This document shows, in pieces, positions 8,823 through 18,322 of a stretch of DNA of 64,000 nucleotides (the stretch's first letter is position 1; the number at the start of each line of letters is the position of its first letter). The notes beneath the pieces were generated by a model. That model was given only the letters and a program-made list of their open reading frames with translations. It had not been told where the DNA came from and did no database searches. The translations under genes and the position numbers were made by a program. Source of the DNA: PALSA-505 sp963699015. GTDB lineage: Bacteria; Actinomycetota; Actinomycetes; Streptosporangiales; Streptosporangiaceae. The stretch is taken from NCBI GenBank assembly GCA_963699015.1, contig CAVOSX010000002.1:930001-994000 (forward strand), in the 5' to 3' direction.

Positions 8823-9314
8823 TCACCGCGATTCGCCGTCGGGTCCCCCGGCAGGGTCCCGTCGCTCGCTATCCAGTTCGCGAAGGTGCCGCAGCGCCGG
8901 GAGCGCCGCGACGAGTGCGGCCGCCTCGTCGCCGGGCAGCTTGCCGATCAGCTGGATGAGCGCCTCGGCGCCCGCTCTGCGCTGAGTCTGGAGCAGCTCC
9001 GCCCCCGCGGCGGTCAGCGCGACGAGCGCCACCCGCCGGTCCGCCGGGTCACCCCGCCGCTCCACCAGCCGGGACCGCTCCAGCGCGGTCACCAGCACGG
9101 TCATCGACGGCTGGGCCACGCCCTGGCTCACGGCCAGGTCGGTGACCCGGCGCGGGCCGGTACGGTCCAGGGTGGCCAGCGTCGACAGCGAGGTCAGGCT
9201 CATCTCCCGCGAGCGCCCCTGCACCGCCGCGGCCACCAGCCCGTACAGCGCCTCCCCGGCCGCGATCAGGTCGCCGGGGTCCAGCCGGTTCCGGGGCTCT
9301 GTGTCGCTGTCCAT
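8823..9314 (-). CDS. MarR-family transcriptional regulator
   Basis: A 163-aa winged-helix repressor: MSLTSLSTLATLDRTGPRRVTDLAVSQGVAQPSMTVLVTALE (helix-turn-helix) followed by the wing SRLVERRGDPADRRVALVALT. The start is the ATG of MDSDTEPRN, since a longer reading would enter the palindromic promoter region. It is divergent from a DHA2-type MFS exporter, a common arrangement in which the MarR protein senses the exported compound. A perfect 16-bp palindrome lies 17 bases upstream of its start. Confidence 0.85.
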   Translation of the reverse strand: MDSDTEPRNRLDPGDLIAAGEALYGLVAAAVQGRSREMSLTSLSTLATLDRTGPRRVTDLAVSQGVAQPSMTVLVTALERSRLVERRGDPADRRVALVALTAAGAELLQTQRRAGAEALIQLIGKLPGDEAAALVAALPALRHLRELDSERRDPAGGPDGESR

Positions 9315-9330
9315 GCCAAGAAAGTATAGC

Positions 9331-9346
9331 ATATCTATATAGATAT
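9331..9346. promoter_or_regulatory. Perfect 16-bp AT-only palindrome upstream of marR
   Basis: ATATCTATATAGATAT, fully self-complementary and almost G/C-free in a genome above 70% GC. It lies in the promoter region of the MarR gene, with TATACT between it and the start as a possible -10 on the minus strand. Autoregulatory operator by position (inference). Confidence 0.65.
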
Positions 9347-9443
9347 TCGAATAGAGGTTCGGGCGGGCGCAAGCGAGGGGCCGCCGCGCAAGCAAGGAGG
9401 GCCGACAGCCGGGCCGCGGGCCAGGGAATACCCTGCAGATTCA

Positions 9444-9467
9444 ATTAGTTTGCATTAAGCAACTAAT
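9444..9467. promoter_or_regulatory. Inverted repeat ATTAGTT-N10-AACTAAT upstream of the MFS exporter
   Basis: Seven-base perfect arms flank TGCATTAAGC, and the similarity extends inward (TTGC/GCAA). The 24-bp site lies 73 bases before the exporter start and resembles known MarR half-sites. Its sequence differs from the palindrome next to marR itself, so the two sites may serve different regulators. Confidence 0.6.
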
Positions 9468-9539
9468 CTGGGATCCTGGACTGCGCCCAGGCGTGGGCCG
9501 GCCCACGTCCCCGTCAAGCACCGCCAGAGAGGACGGCCC

Positions 9540-11617
9540 GTGCCTCGCATCAGCCCGCACTACAAGTGGATCGCACTGTCCAACACCACGCTCGGCGTGC
9601 TGATGGCGACCATCAACGCCTCCATCCTGCTGATCGCGCTGCCGGACATCTTCCGCGGGATCGGCGTCAACCCGCTGCAGCCGGGCAACACCAGCCTGCT
9701 GCTGTGGCTGCTCATGGGGTACCTGGTGGTCACCGCGGTGCTGGTGGTCAGCTTCGGGCGGCTGGGCGACATGTTCGGCCGGGTCCGGATGTACAACCTC
9801 GGGTTCGCGATCTTCGCCTTGTTCTCGGTGCTGCTGTCGCTGACCTGGTTGCACGGCACGGCCGGCGCCTGGTGGCTGATCGTGATGCGGATCCTGCAGG
9901 GGGTCGGCGGGGCCATGCTGCTGGCCAACTCCAGCGCGATCCTGACCGACGCCTTCCCCGCCAACGAGCGCGGCCTCGCGCTCGGGCTGAACCAGGTGGC
10001 CGGCATCGCCGGCTCGTTCATCGGCCTCGTGCTCGGCGGCGTGCTCGGCCCGCTGAACTGGCGGTACGTCTTCCTCGTCTCGGTCCCGTTCGGGGTGCTC
10101 GGGACGATCTGGTCCTACCTGAAGCTGCGGGAGCTGGGGCATTCGCCGCCCGGCCGCGCTGGACTGGTGGGGCAACGTGACGTTCGGCGCCGGCCTGATC
10201 GCGGTGCTGGTCGGGCATCACCTACGGCATCCAGCCCTACGGCGGGCACACGATGGGCTGGACCAGCCCGCTGGTGATCGGCCTGATCGGCGGCGGCCTC
10301 GCCGTGCTGGCGGTCTTCTGCGTGATCGAGACCCGGGTCGCCGAGCCGATGTTCCGGCTGGCGCTGTTCAGGATCCGCCCGTTCACCGCCGGGAACCTGG
10401 CCAGCCTGCTGGCGGGCCTGGGCCGGGGCGGCCTGATGTTCATCCTGATCATCTGGCTGCAGGGCATCTACCTGCCGATCCACGGCTACGGCTTCAGCCA
10501 GACCCCGCTGTGGGCGGGCATCGCCATGCTCCCGCTGACCGTCGGCTTCCTCGTCGCCGGGCCGCTGTCCGGATGGCTGTCCGACCGGTTCGGCGCCCGG
10601 CCGTTCGCCACCGGCGGCATGCTGGTGGCCGCGGCCTCGTTCGTGCTGCTGGAGCTCCTGCCGGTTGACTTCGCGTACTGGCAGTTCGCGGGCATCCTGC
10701 TGCTCAACGGCATCGGCATGGGGCTGTTCGCCTCGCCGAACCGGGCCGGCATCATGAACAGCCTGCCGCCCGAGCGCCGCGGCGTCGGCGCAGGCATGAG
10801 CGCGACGTTCCAGAACTCGGCCATGGTGCTGTCGATCGGCATCTTCTTCACGCTGATCATCCTCGGCCTGGCCTCGTCGCTGCCGGTCACCCTCAGCCAT
10901 GGCCTGATCGCCCAGGGCGTGCCCCCGGCGGACGCGGCGCGGGTCGCCGCGCTGCCGCCGGTCTCGATCCTGTTCGCGGCCCTGCTCGGCTACAACCCGG
11001 TGCAGACGCTGCTCGGCCCCGTCATCAGCCGGCTGCCGGCGAGCCATGCCGCGTTCCTCACCGGCCACACCTTCTTCCCCTCCCTGATCTCGGCGCCGTT
11101 CGAGCACGGGCTGGCCATCGCCTTCGACTTCGCGATCGCGGCCTGCCTGGTCGCGGCCGTGGCGTCGCTGCTGCGCGGCGGCCGGTACGTCCACGAAGTA
11201 CACGGCGTGGCCCCGGTGCCGGCCGCCGCACCCGGTAACGCCGGGGCCAGCAGCGCCGGGCCCGGCCCGGCCCCGGCCGGCGCCACCGCGGCGGATGACG
11301 CTGCCGGCGCCATCCCGGCGGGCAACACCGCCGGCGCCACCGTGGCGGATGATGCCGCCGGCGCCCTCCCGGCGGCCAGCGCCGCCGGCTCCATCCCGGC
11401 GGGTAATACGGCCGGAGCCACCTCAGCGGATAGCGCCACCGGCGCCGATGACCGGCGCCCGGCGGGCCGGCTTCCGGTGGCCCGCTACGCGGCGGCCCGG
11501 CGGGCAGGCCACGGACGTGCCGCGGCCGTCCGGCATGCCGGCACCGGACGCCGGGCCGCCGGCCGCCCGATACGGGAGCGGGCACCGCGTCCGGCCCGCG
11601 ACCGGTCCGGCTCCTAA
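9540..11617 (+). CDS. DHA2-type MFS drug exporter (EmrB/QacA-like), two frameshifts
   Basis: Proton-driven multidrug exporter with about 14 membrane segments. The GTG start follows AGAGAGGA. N-terminal half: LGVLMATINASILLIALPDIFRGI (motif of the DHA2 family), FGRLGDMFGRVRMYN (motif A), RILQGVGGAMLLANSSAILTD. Between about 10142 and 10215 the reading passes through all three frames: LRELGH, then RPAALDWWGNVTFGAGLIAVLVG, then ITYGIQPYGGHTMGW. An extra G in GTCGGGCATC is one cause. The C-terminal 130 residues are an Ala/Gly/Asp-rich repeat tail and a basic end, unusual for the family. It is divergent from the MarR gene. Confidence 0.82.
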
Positions 11618-11689
11618 GCCCGGTCGAGCGCACTCCCCGCCGCCGCCCGCGCCGTGCCGGCGAAGGGCGCCGCTGCGCAAAATATTGGC

Positions 11690-11718
11690 TTGTCATCACC
11701 TTGTATACCGAGTAGCAT
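11690..11718 (+). promoter_or_regulatory. Sigma-70-type promoter of the ABC transporter operon
   Basis: TTGTCA and TAGCAT separated by 17 bases, 52 bases before the ATPase start, in a locally AT-rich stretch (AAAATATTGG just upstream). Confidence 0.5.
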
Positions 11719-11770
11719 CCTCAGCAGAATACTCGCTAAAGGCGGGATAGGGCAGGCTGGAGGTGCTCTG

Positions 11771-12493
11771 ATGAGCATGGTGGAATTGCGTCATGTGTCG
11801 AAGGCTTACGGCGACGGCGCCGCACAGGTGCGCGCGCTAGACGACATCAGCGTGTCGGTGGATGCCGGCACGCTGGTGGCGGTGATGGGCCCGAGCGGGT
11901 CAGGCAAGAGCACGCTGCTCACCATCGCCGGCACCCTGGAGGAACCGACCAGCGGCGAGGTGCTGATCGACGGCACCGCGGTGGCGAAGATGTCGCGCGC
12001 CGAGCGGGCCCGGCTGCGCCGCCGCGCGATCGGCTACGTGTTCCAGGACTTCAACCTGCTGCCCGGGCTCACCGCGGCGGAGAACGTCGCCCTGCCGCTG
12101 GAGCTGGACGGCACCGCGGCCAGGAAAGCGCGCGCCGCGGGGCTGCGGGCCCTGGACAGCATGGGCCTGGCCGACCGCGCGGGCCAGTACCCCGACCAGT
12201 TGTCCGGCGGCGAGCGGCAGCGGGTGGCGATCGCCCGCGCGATGGTCGGCGAGCGCCGGCTGATACTGGCCGACGAGCCGTCCGGCGCGCTGGACTCGGC
12301 GAACGCCGCGGAGGTCATGCGCCTGCTGCACGACGCGAGCGAGCGGGGCCTTGCGGTCGTGGTGGTGACCCACGACGCGCAGCTGGCCTCGTGGGCCGAC
12401 CGGGTGGTGTTCCTGCGGGACGGGCACGTGGTCGATCAGAAGACGCCGGCCCGCGATGCCGAGCCGGCCCTCACCCCGGGACAGAGCCGATGA
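11771..12493 (+). CDS. ABC transporter ATP-binding protein (MacB/LolD type)
   Basis: A 240-aa nucleotide-binding subunit: Walker A GPSGSGKST, Q-loop in YVFQDFNLLPGLTAAENV, signature LSGGERQRVAIARAM, Walker B LILADEPSGALDS, H-loop VVTHD. The FQDFNLLP and AENV patterns mark the MacB/LolD/FtsE branch, which drives FtsX-type permeases. The ATG is supported by GGAGGTGCTCTG upstream. The stop overlaps the start of the permease (ATGA). The pair likely extrudes a peptide, lipid or drug, or works in envelope stress; no regulator is adjacent. Confidence 0.92.
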   Translation: MSMVELRHVSKAYGDGAAQVRALDDISVSVDAGTLVAVMGPSGSGKSTLLTIAGTLEEPTSGEVLIDGTAVAKMSRAERARLRRRAIGYVFQDFNLLPGLTAAENVALPLELDGTAARKARAAGLRALDSMGLADRAGQYPDQLSGGERQRVAIARAMVGERRLILADEPSGALDSANAAEVMRLLHDASERGLAVVVVTHDAQLASWADRVVFLRDGHVVDQKTPARDAEPALTPGQSR

Positions 12494-15024
12494 GCACCGC
12501 GCTCCGGGACCAGCCGGCCGCGCCAGCCAGGAACGGGAACGGGGGCGTGGCCGCACGCCGGGCGGTCATGCGCTGGGCCTGGCGGATGTTCCGCCACGAG
12601 TGGCGCCAGCAGCTCCTGGTGCTGTCCCTCATCGTCGTCGCGGTGGCCGCCACCTTCATCGGCGCCGCGGTGGCCACCAACACGCCGCCTGCGGCGAACG
12701 CGGGCTTCGGCACCGCCGGGGACCTAGCCTCGTTCCAGGCGCCCGACCCGCATCTGGCCGGCCAGATCGCCGCGCTCCGGCACCGGTTCGGCCGCGTCGA
12801 TGTGATCGAGAACCAGACCGTCGCCGTCCCCGGCTCGGTCAAGACCTACGACCTGCGCGCCCAGGATCCACACGGCCCGTTCGGGCAGCCGATGCTCTCC
12901 CTGGTCAGCGGGCAATACCCCACCGGACCCGGCCAGGCCGCCGTGACCCAGGGGGTAGCCGCGACCTTCAACCTGCAGGTCGGAGACGTCTGGCACCAAG
13001 ACGGCACTGCCCGCCGGGTGACCGGCATCGTCTCGAACCCGCAGAATCTGGTGGACGAGTTCGCCCTCGTGGCGCCGGGCCAGGTCACGGCGCCGACGCA
13101 GGTCACCGTGCTGTTCGACGCGCCCGGGGTGAAGCCGTCCTCGATCGGCCCCAGCGTGCAGACCCCGCACTCAGCGACGCCAAATAATCAGCTCAACCCG
13201 ACGACCATCGTGCTCGCCCTGGCCACGATCGGGATGCTGCTCATCGCGCTGGTCGGGGTGGGCGGCTTCACGGTCCTGGCGCAGCGCCGGCTGCGCTCGC
13301 TCGGGATGCTCGGCGCCCAGGGCGCCAGCGACAAGCACATCCGCCTGGTCGTACGGGCCAACGGCGTCGTGGTGGGCGTGGCAGGCACGCTGATCGGGGC
13401 CGTGCTCGGGCTGATCGGCTGGCTGGCCTACCGGCCGGTGCTGGAGTCCGACGCGCACCACGCGGTGGGCGTGTTCGCGCTGCCGTGGGCGGTGATCCTC
13501 CCGGCGATGGCACTGGCCATCATCGCCTGCTACTTCGCCGCCTCGCGCCCGGCCCGCCAGATCACCCGCACTCCCATCGTGACCGCCCTGTCCGGCAGGC
13601 CTGCTGCCCCGAAGCAGCTGCGCCGCACGGCCGTGCCGGGCATCGTCTTCCTGGCCGTAGCGTTCGGGCTGCTGACCTACGCCGGCTCCAGCAGCAACGG
13701 AGGCGGATCGGGCGAGCTGGTCCTCGGCCTCGTCGCGCTCGTCGTGGCGATGATCCTGCTGGCCCCGTTCTGCCTGACGGCGCTGGCCAGGCTGGGCCAG
13801 CACACCCCGATCGCGGCGCGCCTGGCCTTGCGTGACCTGGCCCGCTACCGTGCCCGCTCGGGCTCGGCCCTCGCGGCGATCAGCCTCGGCGTGCTCATCG
13901 CCGTGCTCGTGTGCGTGGAATCCGCGGCCCGGTTCGGCAACGTCCTCGACTACGCCGGACCCAACCTCGCGTCGAACCAGATCATCGTCTACACCCCCAA
14001 CGGGTCCGGCGGCCCGGGGGGACCCGGCAACGGATCCGGTGGCGCGGTAGCGGCGGGCAACACGGCCACGATGGCGGCGCGCGCGCACGGCATCGCCGCC
14101 GCGCTCGGCTCGCACGACGTCGTCCAGCTCGACTCGACCAGTGCCACCCTCCAGCACGCCGCGTCCGGGCGGCAGTTCTCCGGGCAGGTCTACGTCGCCA
14201 CCCCGCAGCTGCTGACGGCCTTCGGGATCAAGGCCGCCGCGGTCGACCCCTCAGCCGACATCCTCACCATGCGGCCGGGGCTGTCGGGCATCTCCAGAAT
14301 GCAGCTTGTCTACGGTCACTACTTCAGCTCGCACACCGTCACCCCCGGCAACCCTGGCGGCAACGGACCAGGCTCGCAGTCGTACCCGTGCCCGACGAGC
14401 GACTGCCTGGCCAACCCGGTGATCCAGGAGGCCAGCGGGCTCCCGTCCGGTACCTCGGCGCCCAATACCGTGATCACCGAGCACGCGATCCGGCAGCTTC
14501 ACCTGAGTTCCGGTGTCTCCGGCTGGCTGATCCAGGCCCCGCACCCGCCCACCGCCGCGCAGATCAGCAACGCCCGGCTGGCGGCGGCCGCGGCCGGCCT
14601 GACCATCGAGACCAAGAACAGCATCCCCACCACGGCGACGATCCTCAACTGGGCCACGGTCTTCGGCATCGCGCTCGCGCTGGGCATCCTGGCCATGAGC
14701 GTCGGCCTCATCCGCAGCGAGACGGCCGGCGACCTGCGCACGCTGACCGCCACCGGCGCCAGCGGCACGACCCGCCGCCTGCTCACCGCGGTCACGGCCG
14801 GCGCCCTGGGCCTGCTCGGCGCGCTACTCGGCACGGCCGCCGCCTACATCGCCGCCGTCGCCTATGCCCGCGGCAACTCGCTCGACGGCCTGTCATCCCT
14901 GCAGTACGTGCCGACGGTTAATCTCCTGATCATCCTGATCGGCATGCCGCTGCTCGCGACGGCCGCGGGCTGGCTGCTGGCCGGGCGCGAGCCGGCGGTC
15001 ATCTCCCGGCAGGCGCTCGAGTAA
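12490..15024 (+). CDS. FtsX-like ABC transporter permease
   Basis: An 844-aa membrane subunit. One N-terminal segment (about residues 40-60) is followed by a large extracytoplasmic domain. Two FtsX domains follow: the first at about 235-370 (TTIVLALATIGMLLIALVGVGGF with RRLRSLGMLGAQGAS), the second at about 710-840 (RSETAGDLRTLTATGASGTTRR). Between them lie further membrane segments and a second Gly/Ser/Pro-rich outer domain. This is the long actinobacterial version with both repeats fused. Partner of the upstream ATPase. Confidence 0.9.
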   Translation: MSTALRDQPAAPARNGNGGVAARRAVMRWAWRMFRHEWRQQLLVLSLIVVAVAATFIGAAVATNTPPAANAGFGTAGDLASFQAPDPHLAGQIAALRHRFGRVDVIENQTVAVPGSVKTYDLRAQDPHGPFGQPMLSLVSGQYPTGPGQAAVTQGVAATFNLQVGDVWHQDGTARRVTGIVSNPQNLVDEFALVAPGQVTAPTQVTVLFDAPGVKPSSIGPSVQTPHSATPNNQLNPTTIVLALATIGMLLIALVGVGGFTVLAQRRLRSLGMLGAQGASDKHIRLVVRANGVVVGVAGTLIGAVLGLIGWLAYRPVLESDAHHAVGVFALPWAVILPAMALAIIACYFAASRPARQITRTPIVTALSGRPAAPKQLRRTAVPGIVFLAVAFGLLTYAGSSSNGGGSGELVLGLVALVVAMILLAPFCLTALARLGQHTPIAARLALRDLARYRARSGSALAAISLGVLIAVLVCVESAARFGNVLDYAGPNLASNQIIVYTPNGSGGPGGPGNGSGGAVAAGNTATMAARAHGIAAALGSHDVVQLDSTSATLQHAASGRQFSGQVYVATPQLLTAFGIKAAAVDPSADILTMRPGLSGISRMQLVYGHYFSSHTVTPGNPGGNGPGSQSYPCPTSDCLANPVIQEASGLPSGTSAPNTVITEHAIRQLHLSSGVSGWLIQAPHPPTAAQISNARLAAAAAGLTIETKNSIPTTATILNWATVFGIALALGILAMSVGLIRSETAGDLRTLTATGASGTTRRLLTAVTAGALGLLGALLGTAAAYIAAVAYARGNSLDGLSSLQYVPTVNLLIILIGMPLLATAAGWLLAGREPAVISRQALE

Positions 15025-15034
15025 CGCGGCCGCT

Positions 15035-15067
15035 GCCGCGGCCCGGGCGGTCGTTCCGGGCCGCGGC
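15035..15067. terminator. Bidirectional hairpin terminator
   Basis: GCCGCGGCCCGG pairs perfectly with CCGGGCCGCGGC (12 bp) around a 9-base loop, between the converging ABC permease and HAD genes. There is no T-run, as is common for actinobacterial terminators. Confidence 0.65.
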
Positions 15068-15088
15068 CTCACCCGGGCCTGACCCCGG

Positions 15089-15745
15089 CTAGCCGGCCAG
15101 CCCGGTGATGACGTCCGGTGTCAGCTCGGCGAGCCCTGGCAGTACCACGGCGGCCTCGCCGAGCGCGTCCGGATCGGGCGGGTATCTCGGCTGCGGGATG
15201 GCGACCACCCGCAGCCCCGCGGCGGCGGCCGACCGCAGCCCGTTCGACGAGTCCTCCACCGCGGCGCACCGCCGCGGCGGCCGGCCGAGCCGGCCTGCCA
15301 CGGCGAGGTAGATATCCGGGGCGGGCTTGCCTTGCGCCACCTGCTCGGTGGACATGACCGCCGCGAAGCAGCCGCGCAGCGACGCGGCGTCAAGCACGGT
15401 GCCGATCAGCGACAGCGGTGACGAGCTGGCCAGCCCGAGCGGCCAGTCCGCGGCCAGCCGCCGGACGGCCTCGACGGCGCCGGGCATGAGCGGCAGCTGA
15501 TCGGTGTAGCGGGCCGCCATCCGCTCGATGACCTGCGTCGCCACCGTCTCGGGAGGCAGCCCGGCGCCCAGGTCCTCGCTCAGGTAGCGGGCCCACTCGC
15601 CGGTGCTCATGCCCATGATCCGGCGCTGCGAATCCGGAGCCCAGTGGCCGCCGCGCTCGGCCACGAACTGCCGGCGTACCTGCTCCCACACGGGCTCCGA
15701 ATCGATCAGCACCCCGTCAAGGTCGAAGACAACCGCCTCGATCAT
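15089..15745 (-). CDS. HAD-superfamily hydrolase (beta-phosphoglucomutase-like)
   Basis: A 218-aa phosphatase/phosphomutase of HAD subfamily IA: motif I FDLDGVLIDSE (nucleophile Asp and acid/base Asp), motif II LGLASSSPLS, motif III Lys in QGKPAPD, motif IV AAVEDSSNG. The cap domain lies between residues 15 and 90. SSP at motif II with EDSSNG at motif IV is typical of sugar-phosphate phosphatases and phosphoglucomutase relatives. It is followed 14 bases upstream on the same strand by the OsmC gene, possibly co-transcribed. Confidence 0.88.
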   Translation of the reverse strand: MIEAVVFDLDGVLIDSEPVWEQVRRQFVAERGGHWAPDSQRRIMGMSTGEWARYLSEDLGAGLPPETVATQVIERMAARYTDQLPLMPGAVEAVRRLAADWPLGLASSSPLSLIGTVLDAASLRGCFAAVMSTEQVAQGKPAPDIYLAVAGRLGRPPRRCAAVEDSSNGLRSAAAAGLRVVAIPQPRYPPDPDALGEAAVVLPGLAELTPDVITGLAG

Positions 15746-15759
15746 GGTTGGCGGTTCGC

Positions 15760-16185
15760 TCAGCCGGCCAGGGAAGCGTCCAGGGTGATCTCAGGAACGC
15801 TGGCCAGCGCCCGGCTGACCGGGCAGCCGGCCTTGGCCTCGGCGGCGTGCCGCTGAAACGTGCTCTCGTCGATTCCCGGGACCCGGGCCACGGTGACCAG
15901 GGCGATCGTGGTGATGGTCGGGGCGCCGTCGACCGGCCGCAGCGTGACCGTGGCGTCGGTGCGGACCGAGTCAGGCGGGGTGCCTGCCGCTGCGAGGATG
16001 TTGGACAGGGCCATCGAGAAGCACGACGCGTGGGCCGCCGCGATGAGCTGCTCGGGATTGGCCCCGGGCCCATCCTCGAAACGGGACCGGTAGGAGTACT
16101 CCCCGCTGATGGTGTCGCCGGCGGTGAACGTGCCGGTTCCCGTCCGCAGGTCGCCCTTCCACTCTGCACTTCCCCTGGCCGGCAT
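15760..16185 (-). CDS. OsmC/Ohr-family peroxiredoxin
   Basis: A 141-aa cytoplasmic peroxidase that reduces organic hydroperoxides with a reactive cysteine pair. These are the Cys in AAAHASCFSMALSNIL and the Cys in AEAKAGCPVSRAL, at the usual OsmC spacing. The N-terminal GSAEWKGDLRTGTG is the OsmC subtype signature. AGGAGG stands just before the ATG. It lies in the same direction as the HAD gene. Osmotic or oxidative stress induction is typical for the family, but no promoter element is recognised here. Confidence 0.9.
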   Translation of the reverse strand: MPARGSAEWKGDLRTGTGTFTAGDTISGEYSYRSRFEDGPGANPEQLIAAAHASCFSMALSNILAAAGTPPDSVRTDATVTLRPVDGAPTITTIALVTVARVPGIDESTFQRHAAEAKAGCPVSRALASVPEITLDASLAG

Positions 16186-16225
16186 GGCTGCCTCCTTGCC
16201 TGGTGACCGTCGTTCGACTCGTCAG

Positions 16226-17209
16226 CTACCCCGGATCGTACCGATCAGCCGGGACGCCGGTGCTCCATCCGGGGTCCTGCGGCCGGGGCCGGGAGCGGCT
16301 CCGGCTGGCCGGATCGGCCCGGCGGCCGCCCCGGCCCGGGTCACCGTCGGGAACCAGGGCCGACGAGGCCAGCAGGATGATCCCGGCGACGGCAGCGGCG
16401 GCCGCGGACAGCTGGACCGCGAGAGCGAACGCGGACGCAGCCAGGCGCTCGTGGAACACGACCGTTCCGATCAGCACCCCCGAGATCGGCTCCAGGGTGG
16501 CGATAACCGGGAGGCTGGCGGTCAGCGGGGCGGCCTGGAAGGCCGTCTGGGCCAGCAGCAGCCCGGTCAGTCCGAGGGCGATCAGGGCCCACGGCTGCCA
16601 GTGGCCGGGGAATTGCGCCGCGGGAGCGCCGCGAAACAGCCGTGACGCGCTCAGCGTGACGGCCGCGGTCAGGCCGAAGGTGACCCCGGCGGCCGCGGCG
16701 AGCAGCCTGGCCCTGATCGCCGCCTGGCGGCGGCGGCCCGCCGCGACCGCGGTCGCGCAGGCCAGCGCCACGGCGCCGGTCGCGAGCAGCCATTGCAGCG
16801 CGGGGGCGTCGGACCGTCCCGAGGAGGGTGGCGAGGTGGCCAGGAAGAGGCCGACGCCGGTGACCACGAGCACGCACCCGGTCCAGTCGCGGCCGCTCAT
16901 CGGCCGTCGTGACCACCACGCCGACAGCGGCACCGCGAACAGCAGATCCATGGCCACGATCGGCGCCACGAGCGCGAGCGGCCCGAAGGCCAGGGCCAGC
17001 GCCGCCAGCGCGTACCCGGCCATGGCCAGCAGGATGCCGCCCAGCCACAACGGCCGCCGGGCGAGGTGACCGAGCAGCCGGTACCACCGCGTCTTGTCGC
17101 CGGCGGTCGCGCGGGCCTGCCGGTGCTGGAGCACAGCGGACACGCCGAACGCGGCCGCCGCCGCCACCGCGGCCGGCACCGCCAGCACGGTCCCGATCAT
17201 GATGCTCAC
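16226..17209 (-). CDS. DMT-superfamily membrane transporter
   Basis: A 327-aa protein with about nine to ten membrane segments. It has an N-terminal VLAVPAAVAAAAAFGVSAVLQHRQA and internal PLALVAPIVAMDLLFAVPLSAWW, a pattern seen in actinobacterial DMT transporters related to NIPA/EamA proteins. A second EamA-like half contains LPVIATLEPISGVLIGTVVFHE. The C-terminal 35 residues are basic and Pro-rich. Substrate unknown. It lies downstream of the protease gene on the same strand with 30 bases between. Confidence 0.78.
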   Translation of the reverse strand: MSIMIGTVLAVPAAVAAAAAFGVSAVLQHRQARATAGDKTRWYRLLGHLARRPLWLGGILLAMAGYALAALALAFGPLALVAPIVAMDLLFAVPLSAWWSRRPMSGRDWTGCVLVVTGVGLFLATSPPSSGRSDAPALQWLLATGAVALACATAVAAGRRRQAAIRARLLAAAAGVTFGLTAAVTLSASRLFRGAPAAQFPGHWQPWALIALGLTGLLLAQTAFQAAPLTASLPVIATLEPISGVLIGTVVFHERLAASAFALAVQLSAAAAAVAGIILLASSALVPDGDPGRGGRRADPASRSRSRPRPQDPGWSTGVPADRYDPG

Positions 17210-17239
17210 CTCGCCTGCCGGCCTGGTTCCGCGGCCAGG

Positions 17240-18322
17240 TCAGCTACCGGGAAGCTGGCCCAGGGTGACCCGCACGGTATGCGGCTGCTGGTCGCGGACG
17301 ACGACGACCTTGACGGCCTGGCCTGGTCGCATCGTCGCGAGAGCCTGGGACAGTGCCTCGGCGCCCGGGGTGGGCACGGCACCGACGGACCGGATCACGT
17401 CGCCCGCGCGCAGCCCGGCCCGGTCGGCGGGGCCGGCCGGCGTCACGGCGACGATCCCGGCCCCGTCCGGCTGGCCCGCGATGCCGGCGATGGTGGCGAC
17501 CTGGGCGCCGATCGCGGCGCGATGGGAGTCGGTCACCTGGCCGGTCGCGATGATCTGGGCGGCGATATCGCGGACGACATTGGACGGGATGGCGAATCCG
17601 ATGCCGGGGGCGGGCGCTCCGCTCGCCGGGCTTGCCGCGGCCAGCGTCGGGATCCCGACGACCTGCCCGGACAGGCTGACCAGCGCCCCGCCGCTGTTGC
17701 CCGGGTTGATGGGCGCGCTGGTCTGGATGGCCCCGGGCAGCGTTGCGCCCGGCGACTGCGGCGTGGCCGGCTCGGTCACGGCCCGGCCGGTCGCGGACAC
17801 GATGCCTTCGGTGACGCTGCTGGTCAGCCCCAGCGGGTTGCCGACGGCCAGGACGACATCACCCACCTTGACCCGGCTGGAGTCCGCGAACCTGGCTGGA
17901 GTCAGGCCCTGGGCGTCATCGGCGCGGATCACGGCCAGGTCGTCGGGGGCATAGCTGCCGACCAGGCGGGCGGAGCGGGGCGCGGGATCCCCGGCGAGCT
18001 GCACCCCGAACCTGGTGGCGGTCCCGGTGACGTGGGCGTTGGTGACGATGTTGCCCTTGTCGTCCAGGATGACCCCAGAGCCCAGGCCGCTCGCGGTGCG
18101 GATCAGCACCACCGACGGGACGACCTGGCGCACGACCGGGGCGTAGCTCTGCGTCGCCGTCCCGGCGGCCCCGGCCCCAGCCGTCCCGGCACTGGCCGGC
18201 GGCACGCCGACGGCCGCGGCCGGGTCATCGGCGAGCGCTGCCGCAGTGATCCCGGTGCCGAGCAAGGCGCCGGCCAGGGCAGCGGCAGCCGGGATCCGCC
18301 AGGCCCGGCGTGTCGTGTTCAT
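17240..18322 (-). CDS. Secreted S1C trypsin-like protease with PDZ domain (HtrA/DegP type)
   Basis: A 360-aa envelope quality-control protease. It has a signal/anchor segment IPAAAALAGALLGTGITAAALA, then a protease domain with catalytic His in IVTNAHV, Asp in APDDLAVI and Ser in INPGNSGGALV. A C-terminal PDZ domain follows (IVAVTPAGPADRAGLRAGDVIRSVG). It would degrade misfolded exported proteins. AAGGAGA lies 9 bases before the ATG. It is divergent from the DksA-like gene and the two-component system, which could control it, but no operator is visible. Confidence 0.92.
   Translation of the reverse strand: MNTTRRAWRIPAAAALAGALLGTGITAAALADDPAAAVGVPPASAGTAGAGAAGTATQSYAPVVRQVVPSVVLIRTASGLGSGVILDDKGNIVTNAHVTGTATRFGVQLAGDPAPRSARLVGSYAPDDLAVIRADDAQGLTPARFADSSRVKVGDVVLAVGNPLGLTSSVTEGIVSATGRAVTEPATPQSPGATLPGAIQTSAPINPGNSGGALVSLSGQVVGIPTLAAASPASGAPAPGIGFAIPSNVVRDIAAQIIATGQVTDSHRAAIGAQVATIAGIAGQPDGAGIVAVTPAGPADRAGLRAGDVIRSVGAVPTPGAEALSQALATMRPGQAVKVVVVRDQQPHTVRVTLGQLPGS

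Noticed and set aside
11771..15024. Antibiotic biosynthesis cluster around the ABC and MFS exporters or the LuxR-type regulator
   Set aside because: No PKS, NRPS, terpene or RiPP core enzymes are present in the window.
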